From assembly GCA_012862575.1 (NCBI GenBank), contig BLSF01000042.1:310001-374000 (forward strand): DNA of 64,000 bases, read 5' to 3'. Position 1 is the stretch's first letter; each line of letters opens with the position of its first letter. This document shows positions 20,832 through 31,013 of the stretch, one piece after another. Origin of the DNA: Parietichytrium sp. I65-24A (Eukaryota; Sar; Bigyra; Thraustochytrida; Thraustochytriidae). Position numbers and translations under genes: made by a program. The notes below the pieces were generated by a model, which worked only from the letters and a program-made list of their open reading frames with translations, was not told where the DNA came from and did no database searches.

Positions 20832-22129
20832 CCTGGCGAATATTTGCCCTTTGGTCGTTTTGACTAACCCTTGTCCGACACTTTCAACTTGCCATCAACT
20901 AACTCGCGCTCCTCATCCTCTCTTCCGCTGCTCTGCTGGTCTTTCAAGCTTGTCTCAAGCTTGACCAAGATGCACAGAGCATCACAGACATTCACAGACA
21001 CGGCTTTCCGCATCACCACTTGTTAGGATATCGATAGTAGAAGAGTGTGTAGGGGGGGATAGGTCTATTGATTTTCTAGCACGTTTACGGTCAGGGAAAG
21101 AAATGGTGAGGAGCTTTGTCCTTCTAGTAAGCTTTTGTGAGGTCAGAGTTACTTTGAAAGAAGGTAAGTTCGCAACGGTGACTCTGGTGACTCGTTGACA
21201 ACCTACTTCCCATGTACACGACAACATACCAAGAAGCTAGGGTTTGCATTCCAAAACCGAGAAGCAGGATTTTGGGTTGATGGCTCGCGGAGACTCCCTC
21301 TCTGTAGGAGCAGGGAGGGGTAGTCGGAAAGGTGAGGAAAGTGAGGAAGCTCAGAGCTGAGAGCCAAGCAGTTAAAGCGGAATGCGGTAGTACAGGTACC
21401 AGTCGGGCACAGGAAAAGTTAGTATCCAGTGTTGTGAAACCTTGTGGACTGTGATTCCCTTGTGGCGAGGTTCAAAGTAGCAAAGCGGAAGGTTACTCAA
21501 GTACCGCGTGTCTTAATTAGCTAGCTAGCTAGAGCTTGGAGGCCATAGTGGATGCATAGTATTCATCGATCACTATATAGGAGTGGCGCAGCAGCAGCAA
21601 CTGCAACAGAGACCCGAAAGACCCAAAAGTCTCTGACAGTCTGTTTTAGGTGTAATTAGGAGGGGGAACAGAGAGGGGTAGGGAACGAATAGTCGGGAGA
21701 GTTGAGACGAGTAAGGCATTCTTAATGAGGAAGTCTTCTCAATTTCTATTCTTCCAAACATTCCAAACTGCCTCTGAATCTGAGTAGTTCGACCTTACCT
21801 GACAGTGTTTTCTGGCTGGGAGGGAATGGGAGGGAGGAGAAGGAGGCTAGCCTAGTATTCCTATTGTGGAGGGAGAACAAGGAGGACTTGGAGAGAGACC
21901 GGAGACAGGTTTGCAGCTGCCGACATCTTGAGACCGAACGAGCCCGAACGAGCCCGGTGGCTAGGTGACCGAAAATCAGCAGCGCAGCGGGGACGAGGCA
22001 ACGAGGCAACGAGGCGACGAGGCAACGAAGCAGGGGGCAGCGAGGCATTGAGTCAGCGGGACGGCGGCGCGCTGAGACAGAGTGCCCGGACTCGGGCGCG
22101 TGTGTGCGGGTGCAAAGTGACGAGGCAGA
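20832..22129. other. Divergent spacer, 1.3 kb
   Basis: The spacer contains GTACAGGTAC (21390-21399), a TAGC run near 21522-21534, and the ACGAGGCA array (21993-22032) just before the Zn2Cys6 start. No gene is recognised. Confidence 0.55.
21993..22032. repeat. Tandem octamer (ACGAGGCA)5 in a 5' leader
   Basis: There are five head-to-tail 8-bp units, three exact and two with one change each, about 100 bp before the start codon of the Zn2Cys6 gene. Confidence 0.85.
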
Positions 22130-24001
22130 ATGCAGTGCTGCACGATCAAGACCGAAAAGTGCGGCTCCCCAGGGGAGCTACGAACCCCGCCCCCTCCGTT
22201 CTGTGATTCAAGGGATGCAAGCTGCTGTGAAGAGGGGGGCGATTGCGAGAATGATGGCGACGACTTGGAGCTGAACGAGAAGGGTAAGCTCAAGTCTTCC
22301 TGCGAGAAGTGCTCCGTAGCCAAAGTTAGGTGCAGTGGAGAGCAGCCTTGCGATCGTTGCACTAGAAAGGGGCTGGAGTGTGAATACAAAATTGAGAAAA
22401 AGAGAGGCCGCCGCACTGTGACAAAGACAAAGAAGCTCGTTTGCTCCGATGCCAGTTGTTGGGGCCAGGTGGTGATGAATCCAATCTACAAATGTGAGGA
22501 TTTTGGAGCAAAGTTTGGTTTGGAGAGCGTTGAGCGCCGCATTTTTCAGGCATTCTTTGCTATATACAAACACCACGCTACTCCACAGTCATGCTGCCGA
22601 GAGTGGTTCACCTATCAATTGAACAAAATGAGCACATTCTTGCTGAGCAACGGCAATGTCGCTGGACAAGAAAAACTAGACGCATGGATGTTGAAAAAGG
22701 GCATCGAGGTCTTGGAGCACAACCCCAAGGAGTACGCCAAGGTGCCGGCCAATGTCATTGACGATGTGAGCGGAAAGTTAATGCCACCCATTCTTCCGAT
22801 GAAAGGGCCGAAACTTGGCTTCATGGAAGCGCCTTCAAATAAGAGGAAGCGAAACAAAGACGCTCAGGTGTATTCCACCCGTGGATTCTATCGTGATGAC
22901 ATTGTAAACTCTCCTATCGATCGCGAGATCCTCAACATGAAGAATAACATGTGTTATCTCAACCTTCGAGCCACGCACGAGCAATTCGAAGTCGAGGTGA
23001 ACGAAGAGTTTACCGCACTCTTCGGACATACGACGAGTAGTATTGTGGACATTATGGAGAGACTATTCGGCGGGCTTCTCCCTTGGGGCTGCGACGTCCT
23101 TGCTCTCTTGGTCACAAACGACTATGACCTCCTTTTCTTCCTCCGCATGCTCGCGCTTAAATTCAACAGCATTGGCCGTCCTTCCTCGTTTCCAGCAACC
23201 AGGCAAGCGCTCTCGACAAATACTTTCGATTTAGAAACTGCCAATGGTGATATCGTGGAGTGTGTGCTCAAGTGTGTACATAGAGAGTACTTGAGCCTGG
23301 AGCGAACTGAGGTTGACATATACATGGGCTTTGAGCCAACAATTCCAGACGTTCCTAGACATTTTCGCGGTGCTCTGAGCGGGGAGAAGCGGCGCGTGGT
23401 GGGCTCCGCAGCCCAAAGAACTATTGAGCGACGCTCTGATGGTGGATACAGTTACGAAGCCACCCGGCCTGACCCAATGATCGCGCCTCCTCGCGAAACA
23501 GAGGACTATGGCAAAGAAGATGACATGGATGATACCGAGTGGTCTTCGAGTAGCCCGAGCACTTCCAACTCTCCAGCTTACTCTGAAGCGACAGCAGCGT
23601 ACGGCTCGTCAGGGTACACCTTCAATCATGCAAATGGATATGACAGAGGCGCGGATATTCCAGAGTCATCTTTGGAAGGCATGGACTTTCTCGACTCTAT
23701 GATGAATTGGGCTGCGGAGGCTGAAGGGCAGCAGCATGCACCCCAGCCACCTCTGCGGCGCATCACGCAACAGCAGCAACAGCAACAGCAATATATCCCT
23801 CAGACAGGCTTTGAAGATGCTTTCATCACCGGACCTCCCTATGGCAATATGTCCATCGGGACAATCGGAACATTGTCCAATGTCTCTGACAGCTACGCAC
23901 CTTCCAACGACATTCTCCGCGAGGATGATATGAAGCGCAATGGAATTGCAATGGTCGAGGAGACACTTCCTGAGTCTCTTCGACGCACGCACTTGAGCTG
24001 A
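22130..24001 (+). CDS. Zn2Cys6 binuclear-cluster regulator with PAS-like region
   Basis: The protein has 623 aa. Residues 58-84 form a fungal-type zinc cluster (CEKCSVAKVRC, then CDRCTRKGLEC), spacing C-x2-C-x6-C-x5-C-x2-C-x6-C, followed by a basic stretch KKRGRRTVTKTKK. A later region with FEVEVNEEFTALFGHT (about residues 280-300) and its flanks resembles the PAS domain that fungal Ert1/AcuK-type gluconeogenesis regulators carry after their cluster. The C-terminal third is Ser-, Gly- and Gln-rich, with a Gln run encoded near 23767-23793, as in activation domains. A DNA-binding transcription factor is likely. The target genes and the link to carbon metabolism are inference from the Ert1/AcuK resemblance. 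Confidence 0.78.
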   Translation: MQCCTIKTEKCGSPGELRTPPPPFCDSRDASCCEEGGDCENDGDDLELNEKGKLKSSCEKCSVAKVRCSGEQPCDRCTRKGLECEYKIEKKRGRRTVTKTKKLVCSDASCWGQVVMNPIYKCEDFGAKFGLESVERRIFQAFFAIYKHHATPQSCCREWFTYQLNKMSTFLLSNGNVAGQEKLDAWMLKKGIEVLEHNPKEYAKVPANVIDDVSGKLMPPILPMKGPKLGFMEAPSNKRKRNKDAQVYSTRGFYRDDIVNSPIDREILNMKNNMCYLNLRATHEQFEVEVNEEFTALFGHTTSSIVDIMERLFGGLLPWGCDVLALLVTNDYDLLFFLRMLALKFNSIGRPSSFPATRQALSTNTFDLETANGDIVECVLKCVHREYLSLERTEVDIYMGFEPTIPDVPRHFRGALSGEKRRVVGSAAQRTIERRSDGGYSYEATRPDPMIAPPRETEDYGKEDDMDDTEWSSSSPSTSNSPAYSEATAAYGSSGYTFNHANGYDRGADIPESSLEGMDFLDSMMNWAAEAEGQQHAPQPPLRRITQQQQQQQQYIPQTGFEDAFITGPPYGNMSIGTIGTLSNVSDSYAPSNDILREDDMKRNGIAMVEETLPESLRRTHLS

Positions 24002-24246
24002 GTCGCCTATCCATGTCGCGGCATTGCATCAAGAGATTGCAACGTATGCGCAAACTAATTCAGTTGCGACGAACCTTTTATTTTTATTTTTTGGATGAGT
24101 GCAACGGAAGATTTGGCGGTAGATCACAGACGAATTGAAGACAAACAAAGAGCAAATATTCTTTCAGGGTTTTGAAGAGTATCCTTGCAAGCGCGTTAGC
24201 GTTGCTTCGCGCTCCGAAACTGAGTACACCAGCTCGAGCTGAAGAT

Positions 24247-24852
24247 TTACACTGTGTCTCTCAAGAAAGTGGAAATTACGGACTTTCCTTCTAAAGTTTT
24301 ATGGACAGGGCACAGGTTGGCGATCTTCAAAAGTTTTTCTCGATCGCCGTCAGAAAGATTTGGGCCATACAGCGTTATCCTCCGCTCGATGTGATCGATT
24401 TTTGACTTGCTCTGAGCGCCAGCTCTTATACAATCTTCGCAATCGTCTGCGTAGATCTTCCTGTGACTTAATTCCACCTCCACGCCGTCCAAAGGGAGCT
24501 TTTTCCGATCGGCATACATTTTGATCGTCATTGAGGTGCACGACCCGAGGGCACCCAGGAGTAAATCATAAGGATTCGGCCCCAAATCTGCTCCGCCGAC
24601 TTTGGAGGGCTCGTCCGAGATAAGGTCGTGGCGGCCTGCTTTCACGTCCTGAGCATAAGGCGAGGTCGGCTCAAGAGAAGGGTTCAGGGACTTGCTCCGA
24701 ACAACCACAGAGAAGCTTCTACGAAGGCCAACAAGAAATGGACTCTGGACGCGTGGCGCACCCGCACGCGAAATCCTCAGCCCCAGCATTCTGCATGTGC
24801 TCGTCTGCAAGTAATAGCGAGCAACCCTTGCAAACTCGAAACTTTCGCGCAT
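24247..24852 (-). CDS. OsmC-like peroxiredoxin-type protein, probably mitochondrial
   Basis: The protein has 201 aa. The OsmC/Ohr fold uses a Cys pair to reduce organic hydroperoxides or carries out related redox work. Both Cys are present: Cys105 in [11 protein letters not shown] and Cys181 in [10 protein letters not shown]. The first 50 residues are rich in Arg, Ser and hydrophobics ([17 protein letters not shown]) with no acids after residue 6, which suggests a mitochondrial targeting peptide. The mature part starts near residue 55. OsmC proteins are mainly bacterial and scattered in eukaryotes, so an endosymbiotic or transferred origin is possible. Confidence 0.88.
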   Translation of the reverse strand: MRESFEFARVARYYLQTSTCRMLGLRISRAGAPRVQSPFLVGLRRSFSVVVRSKSLNPSLEPTSPYAQDVKAGRHDLISDEPSKVGGADLGPNPYDLLLGALGSCTSMTIKMYADRKKLPLDGVEVELSHRKIYADDCEDCIRAGAQSKSKIDHIERRITLYGPNLSDGDREKLLKIANLCPVHKTLEGKSVISTFLRDTV

Positions 24853-26403
24853 CCCAAAAATTTGTTTGCGCCGGTGGCGCCGGGTGCACTAGGCGCGACT
24901 ACAACATCAAGCGCTAACTTACTTACAGTTAATTCAGCTATCCTTTCCTAATAGCATCGAGGATAGCCGTTCGAGTAGTACAATACTATTACACCGATTA
25001 CCAGAGTTTGGTAAACACAATCACATAAGACTAGATAGAAGAGTATAATAAGTACAAATCATTACTAATCACTAGTTGCGTAACGAGAGCTATTCTCTCC
25101 AAATTCACGGTTCTATACTATCTATCGATTACAGAAATAGCTAGAAGACAGTACCTTGACTCTCGTTCAGATAGCTAGACTACAATTATAATAGGTGTCA
25201 GTATGAAACGAAGAGGGCAATTAGTCTGTATATTGTTATCATCTCTTAGACGAGTAGGAATGATGAGAATAGGGTATAGGAGACGTATGAAAGATCCATC
25301 CACCTATACCAGCCAACCAACGGTATAGCATTATGTAGTGAAGTTATACGGCTACTGAAGAAGTTGGACTTGTGCAGAAAAGATAAGTATCCCTACACCA
25401 ACTTGTAAGGTTTACGGCAAGGAAAATTTTCCCTCTCGTTTTCTCTGGAAGAACGCATGGAATCGTGCCGGTGATAGTTTCTATCTTGAGACTATTCGAC
25501 AAACTTGGCATGAGTACCGTAACGCCACTATCGAAGTCCTACGGAGCAGTGTCAGCAGAATCCGCTGAAGAGGAGAAGGAGGTGTAGTGATGCGATAGAA
25601 CTCATTATGCCTGTATGTAACAGAACAGTCGGCCCTGTTAGAAGTGCTCCTCCCCTCACATCAAATTCTATTTTACTTTTTCAATTAATTTCAATTTTTC
25701 TGTACTAATACTCCAAGTCCTATGAGTTCACTAAAACTTGGAGTGCCCTATAGTGCCCTCCTCAACAAGCGTTGATCGCCTCACAGTGTCTCACAGTTGT
25801 TCACTTTTACTCACTTTGTCTCTTTCTCACTCTCTCTCTCACACTCCTCACAGAGTCCTCAGTGAGTCCTCGCATTCCTCACTCCTCACTCCTCACACTC
25901 GTCACGAGGCCCTCACTCACACGCCACACGGACGCCGAGTCCGACGCGGACGCAGACTCAGGCAGGCACGAGCGCAGACTGTCGCTGTCGCTGTCACTGT
26001 CGCTGTCACTATCACTGTCGCCGCAGCACAACTTTGCGTGTGCTCACTGCGCCGCGCGGCAGCCCCCTCACAGCCAAGGCTTGGCGCTCTTGCTCGCCTC
26101 GGTCTCGCGCCGTTGGGCCCCGCCTTTCGCTCTTCAACATCGCTCGTCACGGCACAGGGGCAAAGAGAGAGTGCGAGCGTGTGCGAGAACTCGCTCGCAA
26201 GGAGCACCTGGTGCGCTTGACGCTTGGCACCCTGCTTGGCACCGCGGGTCCTTGGCCGACATCTGCCTGTCTCTCGGCTCTAGGTTATTCGCGCAGGAAG
26301 AACGCCGCTCCGCGATTTGGCAGTTGCTTGCTTTTTGGAAGTGGCCGCGATCTGGTGCTGTCCTACATGGCAAAGCTATGAGTGGTAGGTGTTTCAGGAA
26401 ATT
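24853..26403. other. Divergent spacer with AT-rich island and CT-rich repeats
   Basis: About 24930-25740 is clearly more AT-rich than neighbouring DNA and full of short CTAG/TAGC words; no gene, RNA or mobile-element signature is recognised in it. From about 25785 the sequence turns into CT/CACTC-rich simple sequence, then a CTGTCR hexamer array to 26021. After that comes GC-rich DNA before the CW-protein start. Confidence 0.55.
25978..26021. repeat. Hexamer array (CTGTCR)n
   Basis: About seven copies of CTGTCG/CTGTCA-like hexamers occur in a row, upstream of the CW-finger gene. One unit is changed to CTATCA. Confidence 0.8.
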
Positions 26404-28587
26404 ATGACAACGTTGAGACGTATTTTGTTAGCCACCGCACAAGAAGCCCCTGTTCCTGAAGGCGGGACGAGTCCCACGAAAACGGAGAATAATCACTCAC
26501 CGCGACATCTCACCGAGTTGAACGACAGCACCGTCGAAGAGGCTGGCATAAGAGGCAAACACAAAGGTAGGTGGCATTTTGCTCGTTTTTTAGAGGAACC
26601 ACAACGCTTTCTTTTTTTTTCTGCAGCAAAAAGGCTGTACAAGGGCTGTTGCGCTGAGCATCTGGAGTTTTATTTTTTTCGACGTCACTGACTTTCTGTA
26701 CGTGTTGTGTGACCTACAGACTTACCCCCGATGAATCGTAAACGGAGCAGAGATGAGTCGCATCATGCCAAGAGCCCAACAGCTAACGGCCTCGATGGAT
26801 CACTAGATTCGAACTTTTCACGGACAGGGAAAAAACACCATGCAGAAGTAGAACTCGGAAACACTGATGCTCAAGGAATTAGAAATCTCACCATACCTCC
26901 CTTACCCTCCACCAAGCCTCAAGGTGTCCCGCCACCTAGACCTCAAGGTGTTCCCCCGCCACCGCCACCCTTAGCCCCTCCTACCTCGCCAAGTCTTGCT
27001 GTCGGCGGAAATGCGACACAGAACGGTTCTCGGTCGAAAACGTCAAAATCGCTCCAACCTGGCGCTGAACAAAGCGAGGACGAGGAGTTGGAGAAGCTTA
27101 CATGGGTGCAGTGTGAGCGCTGCCAAAAGTGGCGAGATGTCCCCAGCTCTGCTGCCAAGCATTTGCCCAAGCACTGGTTTTGCTCACTCAACACTTGGGA
27201 TCCCGCTTATGCGTCTTGCAGTGCTCCGGTCAAGGAAGCCGCGACTGAAGACTCGAATGCCCAACCCTCAACGGTGAGTGGAAGACGCGGCTCCCTGCAT
27301 GAGCATCCGGTCGCCTCTCAGGCGGCCCTCTCCGCACAGGAGCGCTCGGAGAAAGATCCCGGGCTAGGGCAGAAGAACAGGAAGAAGAAGCGTCACTCCA
27401 AACACGAGGCCGAGTCCGCTGGAGCCGAGAAACCCGGGGCCCCGCCACCAATTACCACTGGGGTAACGCGGAGCTCGAGCAGCGATAAGCTTGGGGTGCG
27501 AAGAGGGAACAAAAAGTCAACTCTTGCGGCCGGCGGGCCGCCCAAATCAAAGAAGAGTAAAGTTGGTGCTAGCTCGGCAAATTCGAATTCCCAGACGTCA
27601 CCAACCGAGCCTGGGGGCAAGGCTGCTTTACGTCCGAGCATGAGTGGAGGTATGAATTTGAACTTGACCAACGTAGCCAATGGGAAAGGCAAAGTTGGAA
27701 AGAACTTTACATGGGTACAGTGCGAGCGTTGTCAAAAGTGGCGTAAGCTTCCTCCAGAAGTTGATTCAAGCAACTTGCCGGATAAGTGGTATTGTGATAT
27801 GAATCAATGGGACCAGGCGAGGGCTGATTGCTCAGTCGCCCAGGAGGATGACGAGACGCAGGCCGACGAAGAGGCTGCCGATGGCTCTGGGCCGATAGTC
27901 CGTCTCCCAGACGGGGTGAATTTGTACGGTGGCCAATTCGTACCGCTGAAAGGGAATCGCAAACCCCCGGTCAGCTACAGAGACCTAATTGTAAATCATT
28001 ATCGGCATTTCAACAAGTATGACACCTTGGCGAACACCGTGCTGAACATCCGATATTTGGAGTCCTCCCTTTTTGTCCCTCGCGGCAACGTGCGAGGCAA
28101 GGGCGTGAAAAAGTCTGCGTCTGAGAAGGGTCAGGCGGCTGCCCCGTCAACGAGCATCTCACACTCCGTTCGAGCGAACAAGGGCATCTCGAGTGCAGCT
28201 GTTGTAGCTTTCAGTACTTTTCGAAGACTCTACGGCCTTGGAGCAACGGAAGTCACGAGCAAGGACTATGGCCTGTCCCGTCAATCGCTTGCGGCGGCGA
28301 ACGGTGAAGAAGGAAGCGCCGAAACAGGAAACAAAGGCAGTGCGCCAGCGGTTGCTGAACTGAGCACAACGCAGCAAAATTCTAATGCCGAGGTGGTGGC
28401 CAACTCTTCATCTTTGTCTGAGGGTGACTCAAATTTGCTTGGAAAAATCTCGCGGGATCTTTTAATGGAGACTGACGGCGAACACTCACACTTTTCGACT
28501 TCCATGCTAAAAGCTTCCAAGCCTTGGCGCAAAGTTGGTGGTTGGATCGGGGACGGAAATTACTATTGCGTCCGGAAAGAAGACTAG
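26404..28587 (+). CDS. Double CW-type zinc finger protein
   Basis: CW domains read histone H3 Lys4 methylation. I infer two exons, 26404-26566 and 26720-28587, with an intron starting GTAGGT, giving 676 aa. The alternative is a start at ATG 26731 inside exon 2. Two CW fingers are clear: the first from residue 183 (TWVQCERCQKWRDVP to CS in YASCS), the second from 386 (TWVQCERCQKWRKLP to ADCS). Both have the Cys and Trp residues of the fold. The linker is basic and disordered, with a proline-rich stretch before CW1 encoding repeated PQGVPPP. After CW2 a segment with PPVSYRDLIVNHYRHFNKYDTL, split here as PPVSYRDLIV and NHYRHFNKYDTL, is not recognised. A chromatin reader role is likely; no enzymatic domain was seen. 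Confidence 0.82.
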
Positions 28588-28933
28588 CTAGCAAACCATA
28601 GGAGATGGCGATTTTAACGCACAATTTGTTACAATGCACCCACGTAAATAACACGGAAAGTACTTGATTTTATCTGACTTCTTTTTTCTCAATTATTTAC
28701 AATCTAGCCTAGCTAGTAGAGAGCTCGCTACTAGCTAGCACTTTGCGGAGCCTCCGTGGCAAAGTATTTATTGTTTTACAAACTATTTTTGCAATGAGGA
28801 AACGCGCCGATGATCACCTGAGCAACAAATAGCTCCTCTGAGCGCGAAGTCTTCACATTTTCCACAGGTAGTCTTCAAAGACACCTTTCGAGTGGGCTCG
28901 GAGAGCGCTCACTTTCTAACTCTCAGTTTGCCA
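28588..28933. other. Tail-to-tail spacer with a hairpin-forming inverted repeat
   Basis: This 346-bp spacer lies between convergent stop codons. It contains the 11-bp inverted repeat at 28709-28738. No coding sequence was seen. Confidence 0.6.
28709..28738. repeat. Perfect 11-bp inverted repeat, 8-nt loop
   Basis: CTAGCTAGTAG (28709-28719) is the exact reverse complement of CTACTAGCTAG (28728-28738). It can form a hairpin in transcripts of either strand, midway between two converging genes. Confidence 0.85.
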
Positions 28934-30250
28934 TTAGCTGAGCACGACCTTGGCCCACCTTGAGTTCAGAATGAACCGTCCTTCGTAGTGTTCCACAGAT
29001 CGCTTCGCAGAGCAATCTCGAACAAGTACTGAACCGACGGGGGCCCCACAGTCAGCACATTGAATGTTTTGGAGCTCGGCACGAATGCCGAAGATATAAT
29101 CAATCGTCGACGCTGGCAACCTCTTGAAAGACGAATCTCTCAGCGCGTTTGCGACTACAAATGCTGAATTCTCGTCTTGCTCGAATGGAGATGGCGAATG
29201 AAGACTGCAGACGAGTTGCTCTGTGGTACACAACACTCTCGTGCACTCGCCGCTTTCACCATGGCATTTAATATATTGTGTGTCCTGCAAGGGAGCAAGT
29301 GGAATCTGCTCAGATCGACAGGTTAGGTACCTCCAACAGAGAACCGCTTGATTAATCCTTCTGACATGGATTTGAGCACCGAAAGGATCGGACGGGTAAG
29401 GCACCATTTTGCAGCTGGCCAAGTACTCCTCGCTCGGTCGAATCACTCTCGGAGAGCGAAATAATGCCGTTCTTTTGATGATTGAAGGTGCAACACAACT
29501 GTCAAGCAATGGAATAGACTGAGACGACAGAGAAGCTATCTCGGGTTCAGGCTCCCCGGCATTCCACCCACTTGAACTGTCACCGAAGGAAATGTTGTCT
29601 AAGCCGCGAAGAAAGTGGTAAGGCTCTTTCCCGTCCGGATTGCACTCAGCCAAATCGCCATGCCATTGCGCTGGCGGGTAAACTCGATCGGGGCCAAAAC
29701 CTTCCACATTGTACTGTACTGCGAAACTAACGAGTCGAGCTCCTAATGCAAGACTGCATGAAGGGCACTTGAGCGTCTCAACTTCGTATGAGTAGCGCAT
29801 ACCTTTGGGGCTGAAATAACAACTCTTCGAACTTATGAAATTCCCACGGCTGACATAGAGTTCCTGCGAACGGTCTTTGGAAGCATCACACAGAACGATC
29901 TCGGGACCATAAACTCCTGGCTGAGCAAGTTGAACTTTGGCCCTTGTCCAGTCCACATCCATACTTAAGCAAATTGGAGTTAGGCACGCCCCGCAACGAA
30001 GAGTGCGCTCGTCCACTGTTACGTGATGATGGCGCGCGACGCGGCTCGCCTTTCTCCCCCACGAAATATCGGTGCCTGTCAATATCTCTCGTGTCTTAGA
30101 TCTCGCGAGATCTGCATTCTCGATTGCACGATCCACTGCCAGCTGCATGCTACCTTGATGCCCTTGCCTCCGAACCCGCATTCGACCTAGCAAATGCATG
30201 AAGACATCGCGCACTGACTGCGCTGACTCTTGCTCCGAAGTCTCGCTCAT
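28934..30250 (-). CDS. Protein with two Mis18/Yippee-type zinc domains
   Basis: The protein has 438 aa; ATG at 30250 (the frame extends to 30331 without ATG). The first domain (about 75-185) has CGAC at 86-89 and CPSCSLALGARL from 162, the two zinc knuckles and trailing Gly typical of the Mis18/Yippee fold. The second domain lies near the C-terminus: an upstream Cys pair around IKCHGESGEC, then CADCGAPVGS (398-401 for the Cys pair) and EGRFILNSRWAKVVL, which recalls Yippee C-termini. Mis18 proteins license CENP-A loading at centromeres. A single polypeptide with two such domains could mimic a Mis18 dimer, which is inference. The N-terminal 60 residues may form a helix. Another possibility is a cereblon/Yippee-like protein. 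Confidence 0.72.
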   Translation of the reverse strand: MSETSEQESAQSVRDVFMHLLGRMRVRRQGHQGSMQLAVDRAIENADLARSKTREILTGTDISWGRKASRVARHHHVTVDERTLRCGACLTPICLSMDVDWTRAKVQLAQPGVYGPEIVLCDASKDRSQELYVSRGNFISSKSCYFSPKGMRYSYEVETLKCPSCSLALGARLVSFAVQYNVEGFGPDRVYPPAQWHGDLAECNPDGKEPYHFLRGLDNISFGDSSSGWNAGEPEPEIASLSSQSIPLLDSCVAPSIIKRTALFRSPRVIRPSEEYLASCKMVPYPSDPFGAQIHVRRINQAVLCWRYLTCRSEQIPLAPLQDTQYIKCHGESGECTRVLCTTEQLVCSLHSPSPFEQDENSAFVVANALRDSSFKRLPASTIDYIFGIRAELQNIQCADCGAPVGSVLVRDCSAKRSVEHYEGRFILNSRWAKVVLS

Positions 30251-30713
30251 CGCAACTCGGACGAGGTTAGATTTGCAGCCCACAACCAAAGGACCTTCAG
30301 TAAGGCCGCGAGGACGCGGAAGGTGCTGCAAAGGTCACCAAACGCAACTCTCTTGGGCGTGCCTGCAGAAGAGATTCGGTCGCCAAACTTTGGCTCTGAC
30401 ACGAGATGGCTTGCAACTTGCAACAACACACCTCACTCGCTCGCACAATTTAGCCATTACTATCCATTATACTGGTACTAAAGGAATAAATGATACCTAC
30501 TTGCACACCCTTTTAGAAGGCTCGGCGCGGCATGGCCTAGAGAGCATCGGTATCCGTGCTATTACTAGGTCCAGATTATATATAATTTACAAAAAGCTTA
30601 CGATGGGTACAGATAGGAGATAGGCTATACTCGAGAATAGCTTTGTAAGATCCCGTGATAGGAGTACCACACCTACCACACCACTCATTTTGAGAACTCG
30701 CTCTATGATAAAC

Positions 30714-30744
30714 GTACGTGTACTCAGGGCGAGTACTCGAGTAC
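30714..30744. promoter_or_regulatory. Clustered GTAC elements
   Basis: GTACGTGTAC is followed ten bases later by the palindrome GTACTCGAGTAC. The cluster sits between two divergent genes, so it could serve either. Function is inferred from recurrence. Confidence 0.4.
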
Positions 30745-30815
30745 CAGCTATAACTGGTAGTGCCGTTTGAAAAGAACGATTTTGTCGTGCCGGTAAGGAG
30801 AACAGCCGTGACACG

Positions 30816-30888
30816 CACTCTCGCACTCTCGCACTCTGCGTCGTTACGTCGTTGCGTCGTTGTGTCGTTGCGCGTCGTTGCCGTTGTT
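30816..30888. repeat. Two adjacent octamer arrays in the leader of the CCCH gene
   Basis: Three CACTCTCG-type units (the last imperfect) run straight into about five CGTCGTTG-type units. They end about 125 bp before the start codon at 31014. Confidence 0.75.
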
Positions 30889-31013
30889 CTGGGTGGCAAC
30901 CTCCTCGGTTTACATGGTTCGTCACATGCACAGGACGCGAAACAGCACAGTTCTGCGCAACCTCCTCTCGCCCTTGTCCCGAGCGCAGCAGCGGGCAAAT
31001 CTTAAATAATTTC

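Larger units (their letters stand above)
30251..31013. other. Divergent promoter region rich in GTAC elements and octamer repeats
   Basis: This 763-bp head-to-head spacer contains GTACGTGTAC (30714-30723) and GTACTCGAGTAC (30733-30744). Three CACTCTCG-type octamers (30816-30839) and a CGTCGTTG-type array (30839-30888) follow. No gene is called. Confidence 0.55.

Noticed and set aside
21993-22032. CRISPR-like array
   Set aside because: Units are 8 bp with no spacers, in a eukaryotic leader; it is a plain tandem repeat.
30852-31013. Upstream extension of the CCCH/methyltransferase frame
   Set aside because: It has no ATG and consists largely of translated octamer repeats; ATG 31014 begins the OB-like domain.
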